Assembly (NCBI GenBank): GCA_005882995.1
Contig: VBCY01000158.1
Location: 1-64,000 of the forward strand
Source of the DNA: Betaproteobacteria bacterium
GTDB taxonomy: Bacteria; Pseudomonadota; Gammaproteobacteria; Burkholderiales; Casimicrobiaceae
Length of the DNA stretch: 64,000 nucleotides
Reading direction: 5' to 3'
In this document: in pieces, positions 45,169 through 53,993 of the stretch
Numbering within the stretch: position 1 is the first letter of the stretch
Layout of the letters: each line of letters begins with the position of its first letter
Position numbers and translations under genes: made by a program
Notes under the pieces: generated by a model
The model's input: only the letters and a program-made list of their open reading frames with translations
Database searches by the model: none
What the model was told of the DNA's origin: nothing

Positions 45169-46481
45169 GCACCATGGAAGACGCGCTTTCGCTGCTTCTG
45201 CTTCCCTTCGCGGCGTCGGTCGCCTTCGTCCTCATTCATGCCTACTTCGGCGTCCACGTGTTGCGTCGGAATATCGTCTTTGCCGACTTGGCACTCGCGC
45301 AACTCTCGGCGCTGGGCGCCACCGTCGCCTTCGCCGGTGGATACGCCCCCACGAGCCCGGCTGGGTTTGGCTATGCGCTGCTGTTCACCGCCGTGGGCGC
45401 GGCGCTGCTCACGTTCTCTCGCGGTGTCGCGCGCTTCGTGAGCCGGGAAGCTTTCGTGGGGATTCTGTACGTGGTGGCGACCGCGGCCACTGTCCTCGTC
45501 ATCGACCGCTCGCCGCAGGGAGCGGAGCACGTCAAGAGGATTCTCATCGGCAGCATTCTCACGGTGGGGACTGCGGATGTCGCGAAGTTCATTGCGCTGT
45601 ACGCCGCGATCGGCGCGCTACACTGGTTTCTGCGCCGCCCGCTGCTTGCCATCTCGAGCGAATCGCAGCCGCAGGGACGCACGACGCTTGCCATCCAAGT
45701 CTGGGATTTTGTCTTCTTCCTGTCCTTTGGCGTCGTGGTGACCAGCTCCGTCACGACGGCGGGCGTGTTGCTCGTCTTCAGTTTCCTTATCGTGCCCGCG
45801 GTGATCGGCACGATCTTTTCGCGCAAGGTGCATGTCGTGCTCGTAATCGCTTGGGGCGCCGGAATTCTCGCCAGCGTCGCCGGCTTCGCCGGGTCCTATG
45901 TTCTCGATCTGCCGACAGGTGCGACCATGGTCGCGGCGTTCGCAATGGTTCTCGTGCTTGCCGGCCTCGCCAAGGCGCTGATATTCGTCGAGGCTGCGCG
46001 GCGATCCGCGAATCGGCGCATCGCCGGCCGAATCGTGATCGCATCCACGCTCATCCTCATCCTCGCATCGAGCCTGTGGCTGATCATCAACCCTGCCGCC
46101 GATCAGCCGCTGGTGGCGGCCTTCGAAGCTGCGACGGGTCTCGGCCCCGCACATTTTCTCAAGGCGAGCGATCGCGACATCTACGAGAGTGCGGGACGCG
46201 ACATGCTGCGCTTCCAGGGCGAAGTGGACCGACTCAACGCCAGGGAGAAGGCGGCGCGCTATGAGGGAGCGCCCCTGGCTGACGACGAGATTCGACGCAT
46301 CGCGTCATACCAGCAAAGCTTCAACGAGATGACGCGCGGCGAGCAGTACGTTCAGGATGTGTTGCGAGGCAAGGCACGAGAGCGTGAACGTTGGGCCGTC
46401 GGCTTGCCCGCGGCCATCATCGCGACGGTGGGGCTCGGACTTATGTGGGGTCAGAGACGACTTTCGGAACGACGCAGGTGA
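45165..46481 (+). CDS. metal ABC permease with C-terminal extension
   Basis: 438 residues. About eight membrane segments (residues ~8-290) match ZnuB/MntB-type permeases, with F-A-D-L-A-L-A-Q-L-S-A-L-G-A and T-S-S-V-T-T-A-G-V-L-L-V-F. A further ~145 residues follow: one more membrane segment, a soluble helical part with charged residues, and a last hydrophobic segment near 416-430. This extension is not usual. GTG at 45165 overlaps the upstream stop. No ATPase subunit gene is next to it; an unlinked one is needed. Confidence 0.86.
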   Translation: MSTMEDALSLLLLPFAASVAFVLIHAYFGVHVLRRNIVFADLALAQLSALGATVAFAGGYAPTSPAGFGYALLFTAVGAALLTFSRGVARFVSREAFVGILYVVATAATVLVIDRSPQGAEHVKRILIGSILTVGTADVAKFIALYAAIGALHWFLRRPLLAISSESQPQGRTTLAIQVWDFVFFLSFGVVVTSSVTTAGVLLVFSFLIVPAVIGTIFSRKVHVVLVIAWGAGILASVAGFAGSYVLDLPTGATMVAAFAMVLVLAGLAKALIFVEAARRSANRRIAGRIVIASTLILILASSLWLIINPAADQPLVAAFEAATGLGPAHFLKASDRDIYESAGRDMLRFQGEVDRLNAREKAARYEGAPLADDEIRRIASYQQSFNEMTRGEQYVQDVLRGKARERERWAVGLPAAIIATVGLGLMWGQRRLSERRR

Positions 46482-46536
46482 CCCAACTCAGGCCGGCGCG
46501 CAGGTCATCTTCCAAAAAGTCGTCTCTGACCCTACA
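46444..46536. repeat. REP-like inverted repeat pair
   Basis: Left arm 46444-46464 and right arm 46516-46536 are reverse complements at 20 of 21 positions (core GGTCAGAGACGACTTT / AAAGTCGTCTCTGACC), with 51 bases between. The left arm lies in the last codons of the permease gene. The core resembles the GGTCAGAG(T/A)CGAC-type REP sequences that are scattered in proteobacterial genomes near RAYT transposases; no RAYT gene is in this window. Confidence 0.7.
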
Positions 46537-46642
46537 TCACCGGCTCCTGCATTCCATCCCCGCCGACGCACATCATGTCTAGTTATGCTGGAGCTTGGCT
46601 GCCCCCTCCGTTAATCTGGCGCCGAGACAAAAGAGCGACCGG

Positions 46643-47602
46643 ATGGCATCCCGAGTGAATTCCGACCAAACAAGCCCTGGCGGCGACAAGTCTGCGGAGC
46701 GCGACAAGCACGAGCCAAAGCGGCCGTCCGAAACCAGACAGGCGCTGCGTGACATCGGCCGGCTGATCGTCGAGCTGTGGTGGCGTTTTTTCGATTGGCT
46801 CGCGGTGGTGTCGTGGAAGACGCTGCTGATCGTCTACGGCCTGGGGCTGCTTCTGGCGGGGATGCTGAACCGGCCCAACCCCTTTGTCTTGTTCATTGTC
46901 GTGTCCTCTATCGTCAAGGTCGTCGCCGGAGGCAAACGGCGCGCGGAACTGACTGCTCGCCAGGCCACCCAACGGGCTGAGACCGAGCAGCTCGAGCGCA
47001 CGGTGCTGGAAGCGCGTATGGAGGCACTGCAGGCTCAGATCGAACCGCACTTCCTGTTCAATACGCTGGCCAGCATCGACCAGCTCATCCAGACCGATCC
47101 GCCGCGCGCCTCGAGGATGCAGCAGAGCCTCATCCGCTATTTGCGCTCGGCGATGCCGCAGATGCGCGAGGCGGGCCGTCCATCACTGGGCCAGCAGATC
47201 AACCTGTGCAGTGCATACCTGGAAATCATGGCGATGCGCATGGAACAACGCCTCGAGACCGTCGTCAACGTGGCAGAGGGTTTGAAATCCGCGGTTTTCC
47301 CGTCGATGATGTTGCAGACACTCGTGGAGAACGCCATCAAACACGGCCTCGAACCCAAGGCGGGGGGTGGCAGGCTGGAGATCAACGCCGAGATCGTCAA
47401 TGGTCAACTCGCGGTGCACGTACTGGACAATGGCGCGGGCTTCATGCCGAAAACCGACGAAGGCGTGGGACTGGCCAATGTCCGCGAGCGACTCAAGGCC
47501 TTGTACAAGGGACGAGCCGAGCTGATCATCAGTGTGCCGCCCGGAGGCGGCACCCGCGCTACGATCAAAGTACCGTACGAGATTGCCCCTGCCGCCGCTT
47601 GA
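46643..47602 (+). CDS. LytS-type sensor histidine kinase
   Basis: 319 residues. A charged N-terminus, two membrane segments (about 60-75 and 80-95), then the His_kinase box Q-I-E-P-H-F-L-F-N-T (His136) and an ATPase domain with L-V-E-N-A-I-K-H-G, L-D-N-G-A-G-F and G-V-G-L-A-N-V-R-E-R-L. No periplasmic sensor domain, so the signal may be sensed in the membrane. An ATG at 46643 is used; the in-frame TTG at 46595 is an alternative. The LytTR regulator follows after 16 bases. Confidence 0.9.
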   Translation: MASRVNSDQTSPGGDKSAERDKHEPKRPSETRQALRDIGRLIVELWWRFFDWLAVVSWKTLLIVYGLGLLLAGMLNRPNPFVLFIVVSSIVKVVAGGKRRAELTARQATQRAETEQLERTVLEARMEALQAQIEPHFLFNTLASIDQLIQTDPPRASRMQQSLIRYLRSAMPQMREAGRPSLGQQINLCSAYLEIMAMRMEQRLETVVNVAEGLKSAVFPSMMLQTLVENAIKHGLEPKAGGGRLEINAEIVNGQLAVHVLDNGAGFMPKTDEGVGLANVRERLKALYKGRAELIISVPPGGGTRATIKVPYEIAPAAA

Positions 47603-47618
47603 TCCGACGAGTGATCGC

Positions 47619-48305
47619 ATGCACGCCAAACCCGTCCCCACCGCTGTCGTCGTCGATGATGAACGCCTGATGCGCGAGCAGATTGCCGGCCGCCTGAAGG
47701 AAGCGTGGCCCGAATTGCAGATCGTGGGTGAGGCCGGCAATGGCCGCGAGGCGATCATCATGGTGCACAGCCTCGAACCGGATATCGTCTTTCTCGATAT
47801 CAACATGCCCGAGATGGACGGTATCAAGGCTGCACAAGCGCTCGCCGGAAAGGCGCATCTGGTCTTCGTCACCGCCTACGACCAATATGCCATCGATGCC
47901 TTCAACCATGGCGCGATCGATTACTTGCTCAAGCCCGTGGAGGCGGAGCGCGTCGCGCTCACCTGCAGGCGCCTGCGCGAGCGGCTGCAGGCAAAGCCTG
48001 ATCCGATGAACGATTTGCTGGAGCAACTTTCGCAACGACTCGGCAGCTTCTTCCGCGCCGAGGATAAATACACTCGTGTGCAAACCGAGACCTTCGAGGC
48101 GTTGATCCGCAAGCCGATCAAGGAGCTGATCGACGAGCTCGATCCGAACGAGTTCTGGCAAATTCATCGCGCCACTGTAGTTCGCGTCGATGCGGTCGCG
48201 CAGGTCAGTCGCAACTTTCGTGGCAAGCAGATCGTGCATCTGAAGGGCAGCGACCAAAAACTCGAAGTCAGCCGCACCTTCAGTCATCTGTTCAAGCAGA
48301 TGTAG
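47619..48305 (+). CDS. LytTR-family response regulator
   Basis: 228 residues. Receiver with acidic D-D-E, phosphoacceptor Asp60 in I-V-F-L-D-I-N-M-P and Lys in Y-L-L-K-P-V. C-terminal LytTR DNA-binding domain with W-Q-I-H-R-A-T-V-V-R and S-R-T-F-S-H-L. Partner of the kinase just upstream. Targets unknown; AlgR/LytR-like regulators often control surface or metabolic genes. ATG at 47619. Confidence 0.92.
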   Translation: MHAKPVPTAVVVDDERLMREQIAGRLKEAWPELQIVGEAGNGREAIIMVHSLEPDIVFLDINMPEMDGIKAAQALAGKAHLVFVTAYDQYAIDAFNHGAIDYLLKPVEAERVALTCRRLRERLQAKPDPMNDLLEQLSQRLGSFFRAEDKYTRVQTETFEALIRKPIKELIDELDPNEFWQIHRATVVRVDAVAQVSRNFRGKQIVHLKGSDQKLEVSRTFSHLFKQM

Positions 48306-48309
48306 ATGA

Positions 48310-48334
48310 GGCCGTGTCGCGCCAGGACACGGCC
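48310..48334. terminator. strong GC hairpin between convergent genes
   Basis: GGCCGTGTC, a 7-base loop, GACACGGCC: nine perfect pairs right after the LytTR stop and before the SDR stop on the other strand. There is no T-run on either side, so termination would need Rho or the hairpin could be mainly an mRNA 3' stabiliser. Confidence 0.45.
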
Positions 48335-48351
48335 CCCCGTTCTGCAGTGGT

Positions 48352-49101
48352 CTACCGAAAGCCGCCGGACGCCGTAATCCTCTCGCCCGTCAGCCACCGG
48401 GCGTTGTCGGAGGCCAGGAACACGGCGACTTTCGCGATGTCCTCCGGTTGCCCGAAACGTCCCAGCGGGGTTTCGGCTACGATCTGCTTTTCGAAGTCGC
48501 TGCCGATGATCCCTGCGCTGTGGACGCCTTCGGTTTCCACGCCGCCCGGCGCGATGGTATTGACACGGATCTTCCGCGCTCCCAGCTCCTTGCCGAGCAC
48601 GCGTGAGATCGAGTCGACGGCGCCTTTGGTCGCTGAATAGATCACCGAGTTGGGCGGTGCGCTCTCGCTGGCGACCGAACTGATGTTGATCACACTGCCG
48701 CCGTCGGGGCCGAAGTGCTTCAGCGCTTCCTGGATGGTCAGGATCGACCCGAGGACATTGGTGTTGAATTCGCGGTGGAATTCTTCTTCGGTGACATTCT
48801 CGAGGGGCGCAAACGCGTAGATGCCGGCGTTGTTCACGAGCACGTCCGGTGCGCCGAAGGCCTTCTTCGTCTCCGCAAAAAGCCGCCGTACGTCGCCCGC
48901 CTTCGAGACGTCGCCCTGGACTGCGATCGCCTTGCCACCTTTGCCGGTGATTTCCGCGACCACGCGTTGTGCTCCCTCCTTGCTGGAGGCATAGTTCACC
49001 ACCACTGCAGCACCCGCCGCGCCCAGGCTTTTCGCAATCGCCGCGCCGATACCCTTCGACGCGCCCGTGACGACAGCCACCTTGCCAGTCAGTTCACTCA
49101 T
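48352..49101 (-). CDS. short-chain dehydrogenase/reductase (SDR)
   Basis: 249 residues. Classical SDR with T-G-A-S-K-G-I-G at residues 13-20, N-N-A-G-I, catalytic Ser in I-S-S-V and Y-S-A-T-K. The C-terminus D-N-A-R-W-L-T-G-E-x-I-T-A-S-G-G is typical of FabG-like oxidoreductases. Cofactor probably NADP(H). An ArsR-type regulator gene lies upstream on the same strand (93-base gap from its stop), so it may control this gene. Substrate unknown. Confidence 0.9.
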   Translation of the reverse strand: MSELTGKVAVVTGASKGIGAAIAKSLGAAGAAVVVNYASSKEGAQRVVAEITGKGGKAIAVQGDVSKAGDVRRLFAETKKAFGAPDVLVNNAGIYAFAPLENVTEEEFHREFNTNVLGSILTIQEALKHFGPDGGSVINISSVASESAPPNSVIYSATKGAVDSISRVLGKELGARKIRVNTIAPGGVETEGVHSAGIIGSDFEKQIVAETPLGRFGQPEDIAKVAVFLASDNARWLTGERITASGGFR

Positions 49102-49194
49102 TTTCGACTCTCCTGTCGGTTACGTCATCCATTTGACGCTTAGACAAGTATCGAAGCGACAAAGCTGAACTTCAAGGGCTGTATCGTTATAAGC

Positions 49195-49488
49195 TTAGAT
49201 CTTGGAGAGACGCTCCAGGTAGGCGCGCAGGACATCGCGGCGTAGCGCCATGTTCATGAACTTGCCCTCTCGGACAATCTCCAGCAGCCCGGCCGTTTCC
49301 AGCTCCTTGATGTGATGCGAGAGCGTGGCCGCGCTCACGTCGTGGGCCTTCTGCAGCTTGCTGCAGGGAAGAGGCTCCTCGCTGGCGCCGATCTGCTTGA
49401 GGATCTGATAGCGGCGCGGCTCGGCCAGCGCGCGGGCAATCCGTGCAAACTGCCGATCCGTCAGGCGAGTGTTCGTGGGAGCAGCCAT
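49195..49488 (-). CDS. ArsR-type winged-helix regulator
   Basis: 97 residues with the winged-helix pattern [30 protein letters not shown] and wing [10 protein letters not shown]. The alpha3 C-x-C metal site of ArsR is absent, so it is not an arsenic sensor of that kind. It precedes the SDR gene on the same strand, its likely target. Confidence 0.88.
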   Translation of the reverse strand: MAAPTNTRLTDRQFARIARALAEPRRYQILKQIGASEEPLPCSKLQKAHDVSAATLSHHIKELETAGLLEIVREGKFMNMALRRDVLRAYLERLSKI

Positions 49489-49691
49489 AATTTCCTATTG
49501 CAACCAGCCCGCCGGCAACTGTCCGCGGCCGCGACAGGAAGGTCGGAACCCGCACATCATCGCCGCGGTGTGTAGTATGTACGCAAAGCAGGGAGCTGGT
49601 GCGTTTTCGCGGCCCGGGCAGTGGCGGTTGTACGCCGCGAGCGTCTGACCTCATACTGCGTTGTCTGCACTTAGCTCGACGAAGGATAGCG

Positions 49692-50087
49692 ATGCCCCGC
49701 AGCATTCTCGACGAAGCGCACATTCATCCCGCGATCAGGGCGAAGATCGCCGGCCACCACGAGGATCTCATCCGTGAAGTACAAGCGGCGGTCGCCGCCA
49801 ACGACGTGGTCGTAGTCGGCATGAAGCAGAACCCTAATCCCAGGAAGGCGCGCAAGGCGCTCGACGCGGCAGGGATCGCGTACAAATACCTGGAATACGG
49901 CAGCTACCTCGGCCCTTGGCGGCGGCGCAACGCGCTCAAGCTGTGGACGGGATGGCCAACCTTCCCGATGATCTTCGTGAAGGGCATCTTCGTGGGCGGT
50001 GCGTCCGATGTGAAGCGGCTGATCGACAACGGCGAACTCAACTCGCTGCTTCGCGGGAAGCGCCCGAAGAACACAAGCCGGCGCTGA
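49692..50087 (+). CDS. glutaredoxin-like protein without active-site cysteine
   Basis: 131 residues with a monothiol-glutaredoxin-like core: V-V-V-V-G-M-K-Q-N-P-N-P-R-K-A-R, then W-P-T-F-P-M-I-F-V-K-G-I-F-V-G-G-A-S-D. The position of the C-G-F-S site holds N-P-N-P, and the protein has no cysteine there. The glutathione-binding W-P-T-F-P and G-G motifs remain. It therefore cannot do cysteine redox chemistry; a binding or scaffold role is possible. AAGGA precedes the ATG at 49692. Confidence 0.82.
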   Translation: MPRSILDEAHIHPAIRAKIAGHHEDLIREVQAAVAANDVVVVGMKQNPNPRKARKALDAAGIAYKYLEYGSYLGPWRRRNALKLWTGWPTFPMIFVKGIFVGGASDVKRLIDNGELNSLLRGKRPKNTSRR

Positions 50088-50174
50088 AATCGCGCAACCC
50101 TTCGGCGCAATAACTGCAAAGCTTCGCGGCTGGCTTAGCTGAAAGCGCCGATCAGCCTTCGTGACCGGGCTCGA

Positions 50175-51464
50175 TCAGTGGAGCCTTGACGGTGGCCTCA
50201 TTGCGGAGGCCGTTGCACTCTGTTCGATGCCTTGGCGAAGCGAGCGAAGGCTTTCATCGAACGCAGCCCCGATCGCAGTCAACGTGCCGGTGCACATGTC
50301 CATCCAGTCGGAAACAAGGCGCATGGGGTCGAGCGAGGTCTGCGCGACCTGCTTGGGTCTTTGCTCATCCGATGATGCTGTCTCCGGGCTGCGTAGACCG
50401 CATCGTTCAAGCGAGTCCCGGGCTGCGAGGTGGAACGGCAAACGGGTGTTCAAGGTGTGCGTCGCCCATGGAACGAAAGCCGCCGCCTGCGGCAGTGTCG
50501 AGTTCATCAAGCCGAAAGTGTCAAGCATCCCCATGAACTGCCACGTCGCAGAGAGCGACGCGGGCAGTTGCACCAGCGCGCCCAGTGTCGTCACCGTGAG
50601 CTTCGAGCAAAGCGTGTCCGCCTGTTGCAGTGTCAGATTGTCGAGCGCGGTTGCGATGGACAGGTTGCCCTTGCTGTGCCCCACCATCTTCGCGACCGGA
50701 GATCCCGGAAGCGACAACAGCAGGCCCAGGCACTCGGTTTCCGGCAGGCCGCGCACGTAAGCCACGAGCCGACGCGGGTCACCGTTCGGTTGCGTGTCGG
50801 CGCTAATCCTGCGCAGCGCAGGCGTCAGCGGGGCAAACCATGTATCGATGATCTGCCGCAACTGGTTGGATCGGTGCAAGACGAACCAGCCGACTAAGCC
50901 CTCCGCCAAAGCATCGGCGAGCCCGTATCCGGAAACGATGCCAATTACAGGTCGATCCAGAGCATCGGCTACGTTGGCGGCGAGCGCCGCGGTGCCCAGC
51001 GCGGAGCTGCCGACGCCGGCGATGGCCACCACCTCCAGGCTCTTCGCGTCCGCTGACGCAAGGAACTTCTCGACCTGCTCGAAATGCTTGACCTCGCGCT
51101 TGTCGCCATTTCCGGGATGCACGACAAGAATCGAGCCGTCGGGATCAGACCATTTCAGTAGAGCACGTCGCGTCGCAGCGGGGATCGTATGGATGTCGTA
51201 GAACAGCAGATCGAGCACGTTGTTTCCGGCCCGCAACATGCGCACCGGCATGCGCAGGAACAGCCGTTCGAGCACAGCGAGACCGGAAAAATCGAACCCC
51301 AGGCGAGCATAAGAGCCAGCGTCGTCCGCTTCGACCCGGGTCGGCAGACTCGCGCGTCCCACAAGGTGCGAGCTGCGCCCGTCTGATCGCGCGCTCGATA
51401 AGCGCTTGGAGCGTGATGACGAGGTCCGGTGTGCGAGCGGTTTCGTGCGCGAGAGGCTTTCCAT
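50175..51464 (-). CDS. alpha/beta hydrolase-like protein, unknown function
   Basis: 429 residues. A nucleophile elbow G-H-S-K-G is visible near residue 265, with hydrophobic strands before it (A-I-A-G-V-G-S-S and V-I-G-I-V-S-G-Y-G). The basic N-terminal ~45 residues have no signal peptide. ATG at 51464 is chosen for the AGGGGA upstream; an in-frame TTG at 51482 is possible. It diverges from the metallo-beta-lactamase gene. The fold is likely, the substrate is not known. Confidence 0.7.
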   Translation of the reverse strand: MESLSRTKPLAHRTSSSRSKRLSSARSDGRSSHLVGRASLPTRVEADDAGSYARLGFDFSGLAVLERLFLRMPVRMLRAGNNVLDLLFYDIHTIPAATRRALLKWSDPDGSILVVHPGNGDKREVKHFEQVEKFLASADAKSLEVVAIAGVGSSALGTAALAANVADALDRPVIGIVSGYGLADALAEGLVGWFVLHRSNQLRQIIDTWFAPLTPALRRISADTQPNGDPRRLVAYVRGLPETECLGLLLSLPGSPVAKMVGHSKGNLSIATALDNLTLQQADTLCSKLTVTTLGALVQLPASLSATWQFMGMLDTFGLMNSTLPQAAAFVPWATHTLNTRLPFHLAARDSLERCGLRSPETASSDEQRPKQVAQTSLDPMRLVSDWMDMCTGTLTAIGAAFDESLRSLRQGIEQSATASAMRPPSRLH

Positions 51465-51703
51465 GGGTCCCCTACTGGCCAAGCCGGCCGTGTGCGGATA
51501 AAAATGCTGCCGTCAAACTACCGGGCGCTGCCGCCCTTCGCAAGGTGAATATTCCCTCTCGTCGTGATCGCCTGCACTTCGCGAAAACCGTATCGAGGGA
51601 CTTACCCGCGTCCTCGCATCCGACCACCTGCTCTGTCGCCAAGCACGAACGCTGTATCATGACGCAGATGATTCACGCCGTAGTCGGCCGTCACGGAGAA
51701 GTC

Positions 51704-52735
51704 ATGCATCCCGCCCACGCATACTCGATCATTTTTGTTGCCCTAACTACGGCATGCTCGGTCGCTCTCGCGCAGAACGTGAAGATTACCCCGCTGGGCT
51801 CCCACGCCGGCGAGCTATGCAGTCGCGATCGCGCCACGATTTTCGAGGATCCCACTGGAGTTCGCATTCTCTACGACGCCGGACAATCGGTTTTGGGCGC
51901 CGACGATCCGCGGCTCGGGAGGATCGACGTCGTCATCCTGAGCCATGCGCACGGCGATCACCTCGGCGACATGAAGATGAAAGCGCTCGACGCGGGCGCG
52001 TGCGACAACCCTCAAGTGGTTTCGGCGGCACCGAATTCGACCACTGCCGAGATCGCCGCGGCGAAGAATTCCGCGATAATCATGGTCGTGCCGCTGGCGA
52101 ATTTCGTCGGGCGCAAGATCGAGACGATTCGCGGAAAGCCAACGGCGGCCTGCGGTTCGCCGGACGCCGAAGTCGCCGTGCCGTCCACTGCCCCGTGCCT
52201 CGCCACCGTACAGACCGGCGGCACCCGCGTAGTCCGGGCCTCGGGCGCCTCCAAAGCTGTCGAAGTCACGACCGTGCCCGCTGCCCACGATAGCACTGTG
52301 CCGGTCGCGCTGCTGAGCGAGGCGGAACGCAAAGAGTTAGAGCCCGACAACGTGAGCCTCACGCTCGGGCCGCCGAGCGGATACGTCATCCATTTCACCA
52401 ACGGCCTTACCGCATATTTGAGCGGCGACACGGGAATTCACGCCGACATGCAAACTGTCGTGCACGATTTCTACAAGGCGAATCTGATGGAGCTCAACTT
52501 CGGACAGAGCGCGCTCACGCCCGAGGCGGCCGCTTACGTCGCCAACACGCTGGTGCAGCCGGCTTCGGTGATCATCAACCATGTCAACGAAGGCGCTACC
52601 AGCGGCGGCAAGCTTCGTCCGACGTCGCGCACCGCAGCATTCATCGCGCTGGTGAAAGGGCGACCGGTTTACCCCGCGTTGAGCGGCAAAACCATGGAGT
52701 TCGACGGCGCCGGCAAGTGCGCCGCCGGCTGCTAG
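51704..52735 (+). CDS. exported metallo-beta-lactamase-fold hydrolase
   Basis: 343 residues. Signal peptide at 1-23 (cleavage after A-L-A-Q). The metal motif H-A-H-G-D-H-L-G-D is at residues 81-89, with a later S-G-D-T-G and H-V-N-E-G. MBL-fold enzyme of the UlaG/YcbL-like type rather than a beta-lactamase proper. ATG at 51704 has GGAGAAG upstream; the upstream frame to 51413 lacks coding character. The region 51465-51703 between the two divergent genes holds no other feature that I can support. Confidence 0.85.
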   Translation: MHPAHAYSIIFVALTTACSVALAQNVKITPLGSHAGELCSRDRATIFEDPTGVRILYDAGQSVLGADDPRLGRIDVVILSHAHGDHLGDMKMKALDAGACDNPQVVSAAPNSTTAEIAAAKNSAIIMVVPLANFVGRKIETIRGKPTAACGSPDAEVAVPSTAPCLATVQTGGTRVVRASGASKAVEVTTVPAAHDSTVPVALLSEAERKELEPDNVSLTLGPPSGYVIHFTNGLTAYLSGDTGIHADMQTVVHDFYKANLMELNFGQSALTPEAAAYVANTLVQPASVIINHVNEGATSGGKLRPTSRTAAFIALVKGRPVYPALSGKTMEFDGAGKCAAGC

Positions 52736-52759
52736 AGCGCAATCCGGAGAGCCTGCGTC

Positions 52760-53161
52760 ATGAAAGTCACCGGCCAATGCCATTGCGGCGCGATCGCCTA
52801 CGAAGCCGAGGTCGACCCGGCTGGGGTCCAAGCATGCCACTGCACCGATTGCCAGCGCCTTTCAGGATCACCGTATCGCGCCTCGGTCGGTGCGCCGAGA
52901 GACTCGTTCCGGTTGCTCAAGGGTACGCCGAAAATCTACGTTAAGACGGCGGACAGCGGGAACAAGCGCGCGCAAGGATTTTGCGCTGATTGCGGATCGC
53001 CGATCTATTCATCGAAGATCAGCGATCCACCAATGTACTCGCTGCGCGTCGGTTGTCTCGATCAGCGCGCGCAGCTGCCGCCCATGAAGCAGATCTGGTG
53101 CCGGTCATCGCTCGATTGGGCGATGAACCTGGAGAGCGTCCCGAAGGTCGAGCGTCAATAA
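52760..53161 (+). CDS. GFA-family (glutathione-dependent formaldehyde-activating-like) protein
   Basis: 133 residues with the zinc-binding set C-H-C-G-A-I (7-9), C-H-C-T-D-C-Q (26-31) and C-A-D-C-G-S (about 75). This is a Gfa/CENP-V zinc fold. It probably binds glutathione conjugates; the enzyme activity of these homologues is often not shown. GGAGAG lies upstream of ATG 52760. Confidence 0.9.
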   Translation: MKVTGQCHCGAIAYEAEVDPAGVQACHCTDCQRLSGSPYRASVGAPRDSFRLLKGTPKIYVKTADSGNKRAQGFCADCGSPIYSSKISDPPMYSLRVGCLDQRAQLPPMKQIWCRSSLDWAMNLESVPKVERQ

Positions 53162-53233
53162 CGTGGGGCAAGGCAACGCTTCACAGGACTGCAGTAGGAT
53201 TCGAACCTATTCACGCTTGCATCCCTGCTGCGC

Positions 53234-53989
53234 ATGAAAATCGCAACCTGGAACGTCAACGGCATCCGCGCGCGCGAAGCGCAACTCTGCGAGTGGATAG
53301 AGCGAGACCGCCCCGACGTGGTGTGTCTTCAGGAGATCAAGGCGCGGCCCGACCAGGTGCCGGATCGCTGCAAGCTCTCCGACTACCACGTTTTCTGGCA
53401 CGGCGGCGGCGGTTATTCCGGCGTGTCACTCCACCTTAAGCGCGAACTGCTGGAGGTTCCCGACTTCAGCCATCCACATTTCGACATCGAGACGCGCATC
53501 GTGCAGGTGGCGCTGGGGAATCTAGTGCTTGCCTCGGTCTACGTTCCCAATGGCGGCAAGGACTATGCCGCCAAGATTCGATTCATGACGGATCTCGTTG
53601 CATGGGCGAAGCTACTGCATGACCAGGGCCGGGAGTTGGTGCTCTGCGGCGACATCAACATCGCGCGTGCCGACATCGATGTCCATCCGAGAGAGCGCAA
53701 GGCCGACGTTATCGGCCAGCTCAAGGAGGAACGTGACCTGTTCGAGGCTTTACTCGGCGAGAATCTGGTCGATGTCACGCGCGCCAAGGATCCGGACAAT
53801 GAGCGCCTGTTCACCTGGTGGCCGCCTTGGCGGAACATGCGCCAGCGCAACATCGGCTGGCGCATCGACTACATCCTCGCGTCGCGCGCGATCGCGGACG
53901 GAGCCACCCGCTGCACGGTTCTCACCGACGTCGGCACCAGCGACCATGCGCCCATCTTGATGGACATCGCGTGGCAAGCGGCAGCTTGA
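53234..53989 (+). CDS. xth: exodeoxyribonuclease III
   Basis: 251 residues, full length. Motifs of the EEP family: T-W-N-V-N-G-I-R, L-Q-E-I-K (catalytic Glu34), Y-V-P-N-G, C-G-D-I-N-I-A (Asp/Asn pair) and T-S-D-H-A-P-I at the C-terminus. It cleaves AP sites and removes 3'-blocking groups in base-excision repair. It converges with the aldo/keto reductase gene with 4 bases between stops. Confidence 0.94.
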   Translation: MKIATWNVNGIRAREAQLCEWIERDRPDVVCLQEIKARPDQVPDRCKLSDYHVFWHGGGGYSGVSLHLKRELLEVPDFSHPHFDIETRIVQVALGNLVLASVYVPNGGKDYAAKIRFMTDLVAWAKLLHDQGRELVLCGDINIARADIDVHPRERKADVIGQLKEERDLFEALLGENLVDVTRAKDPDNERLFTWWPPWRNMRQRNIGWRIDYILASRAIADGATRCTVLTDVGTSDHAPILMDIAWQAAA

Positions 53990-53993
53990 GCTT

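Noticed and set aside
53190-53216. tRNA-like T-arm (AGGATTCGAACCTATT) before xth
   Set aside because: Only the T-arm-like part is seen, its stem is imperfect, and no acceptor, D or anticodon arm fits since xth coding begins at 53234. A similar stretch at 55096-55109 also lacks the other arms. At most a remnant.
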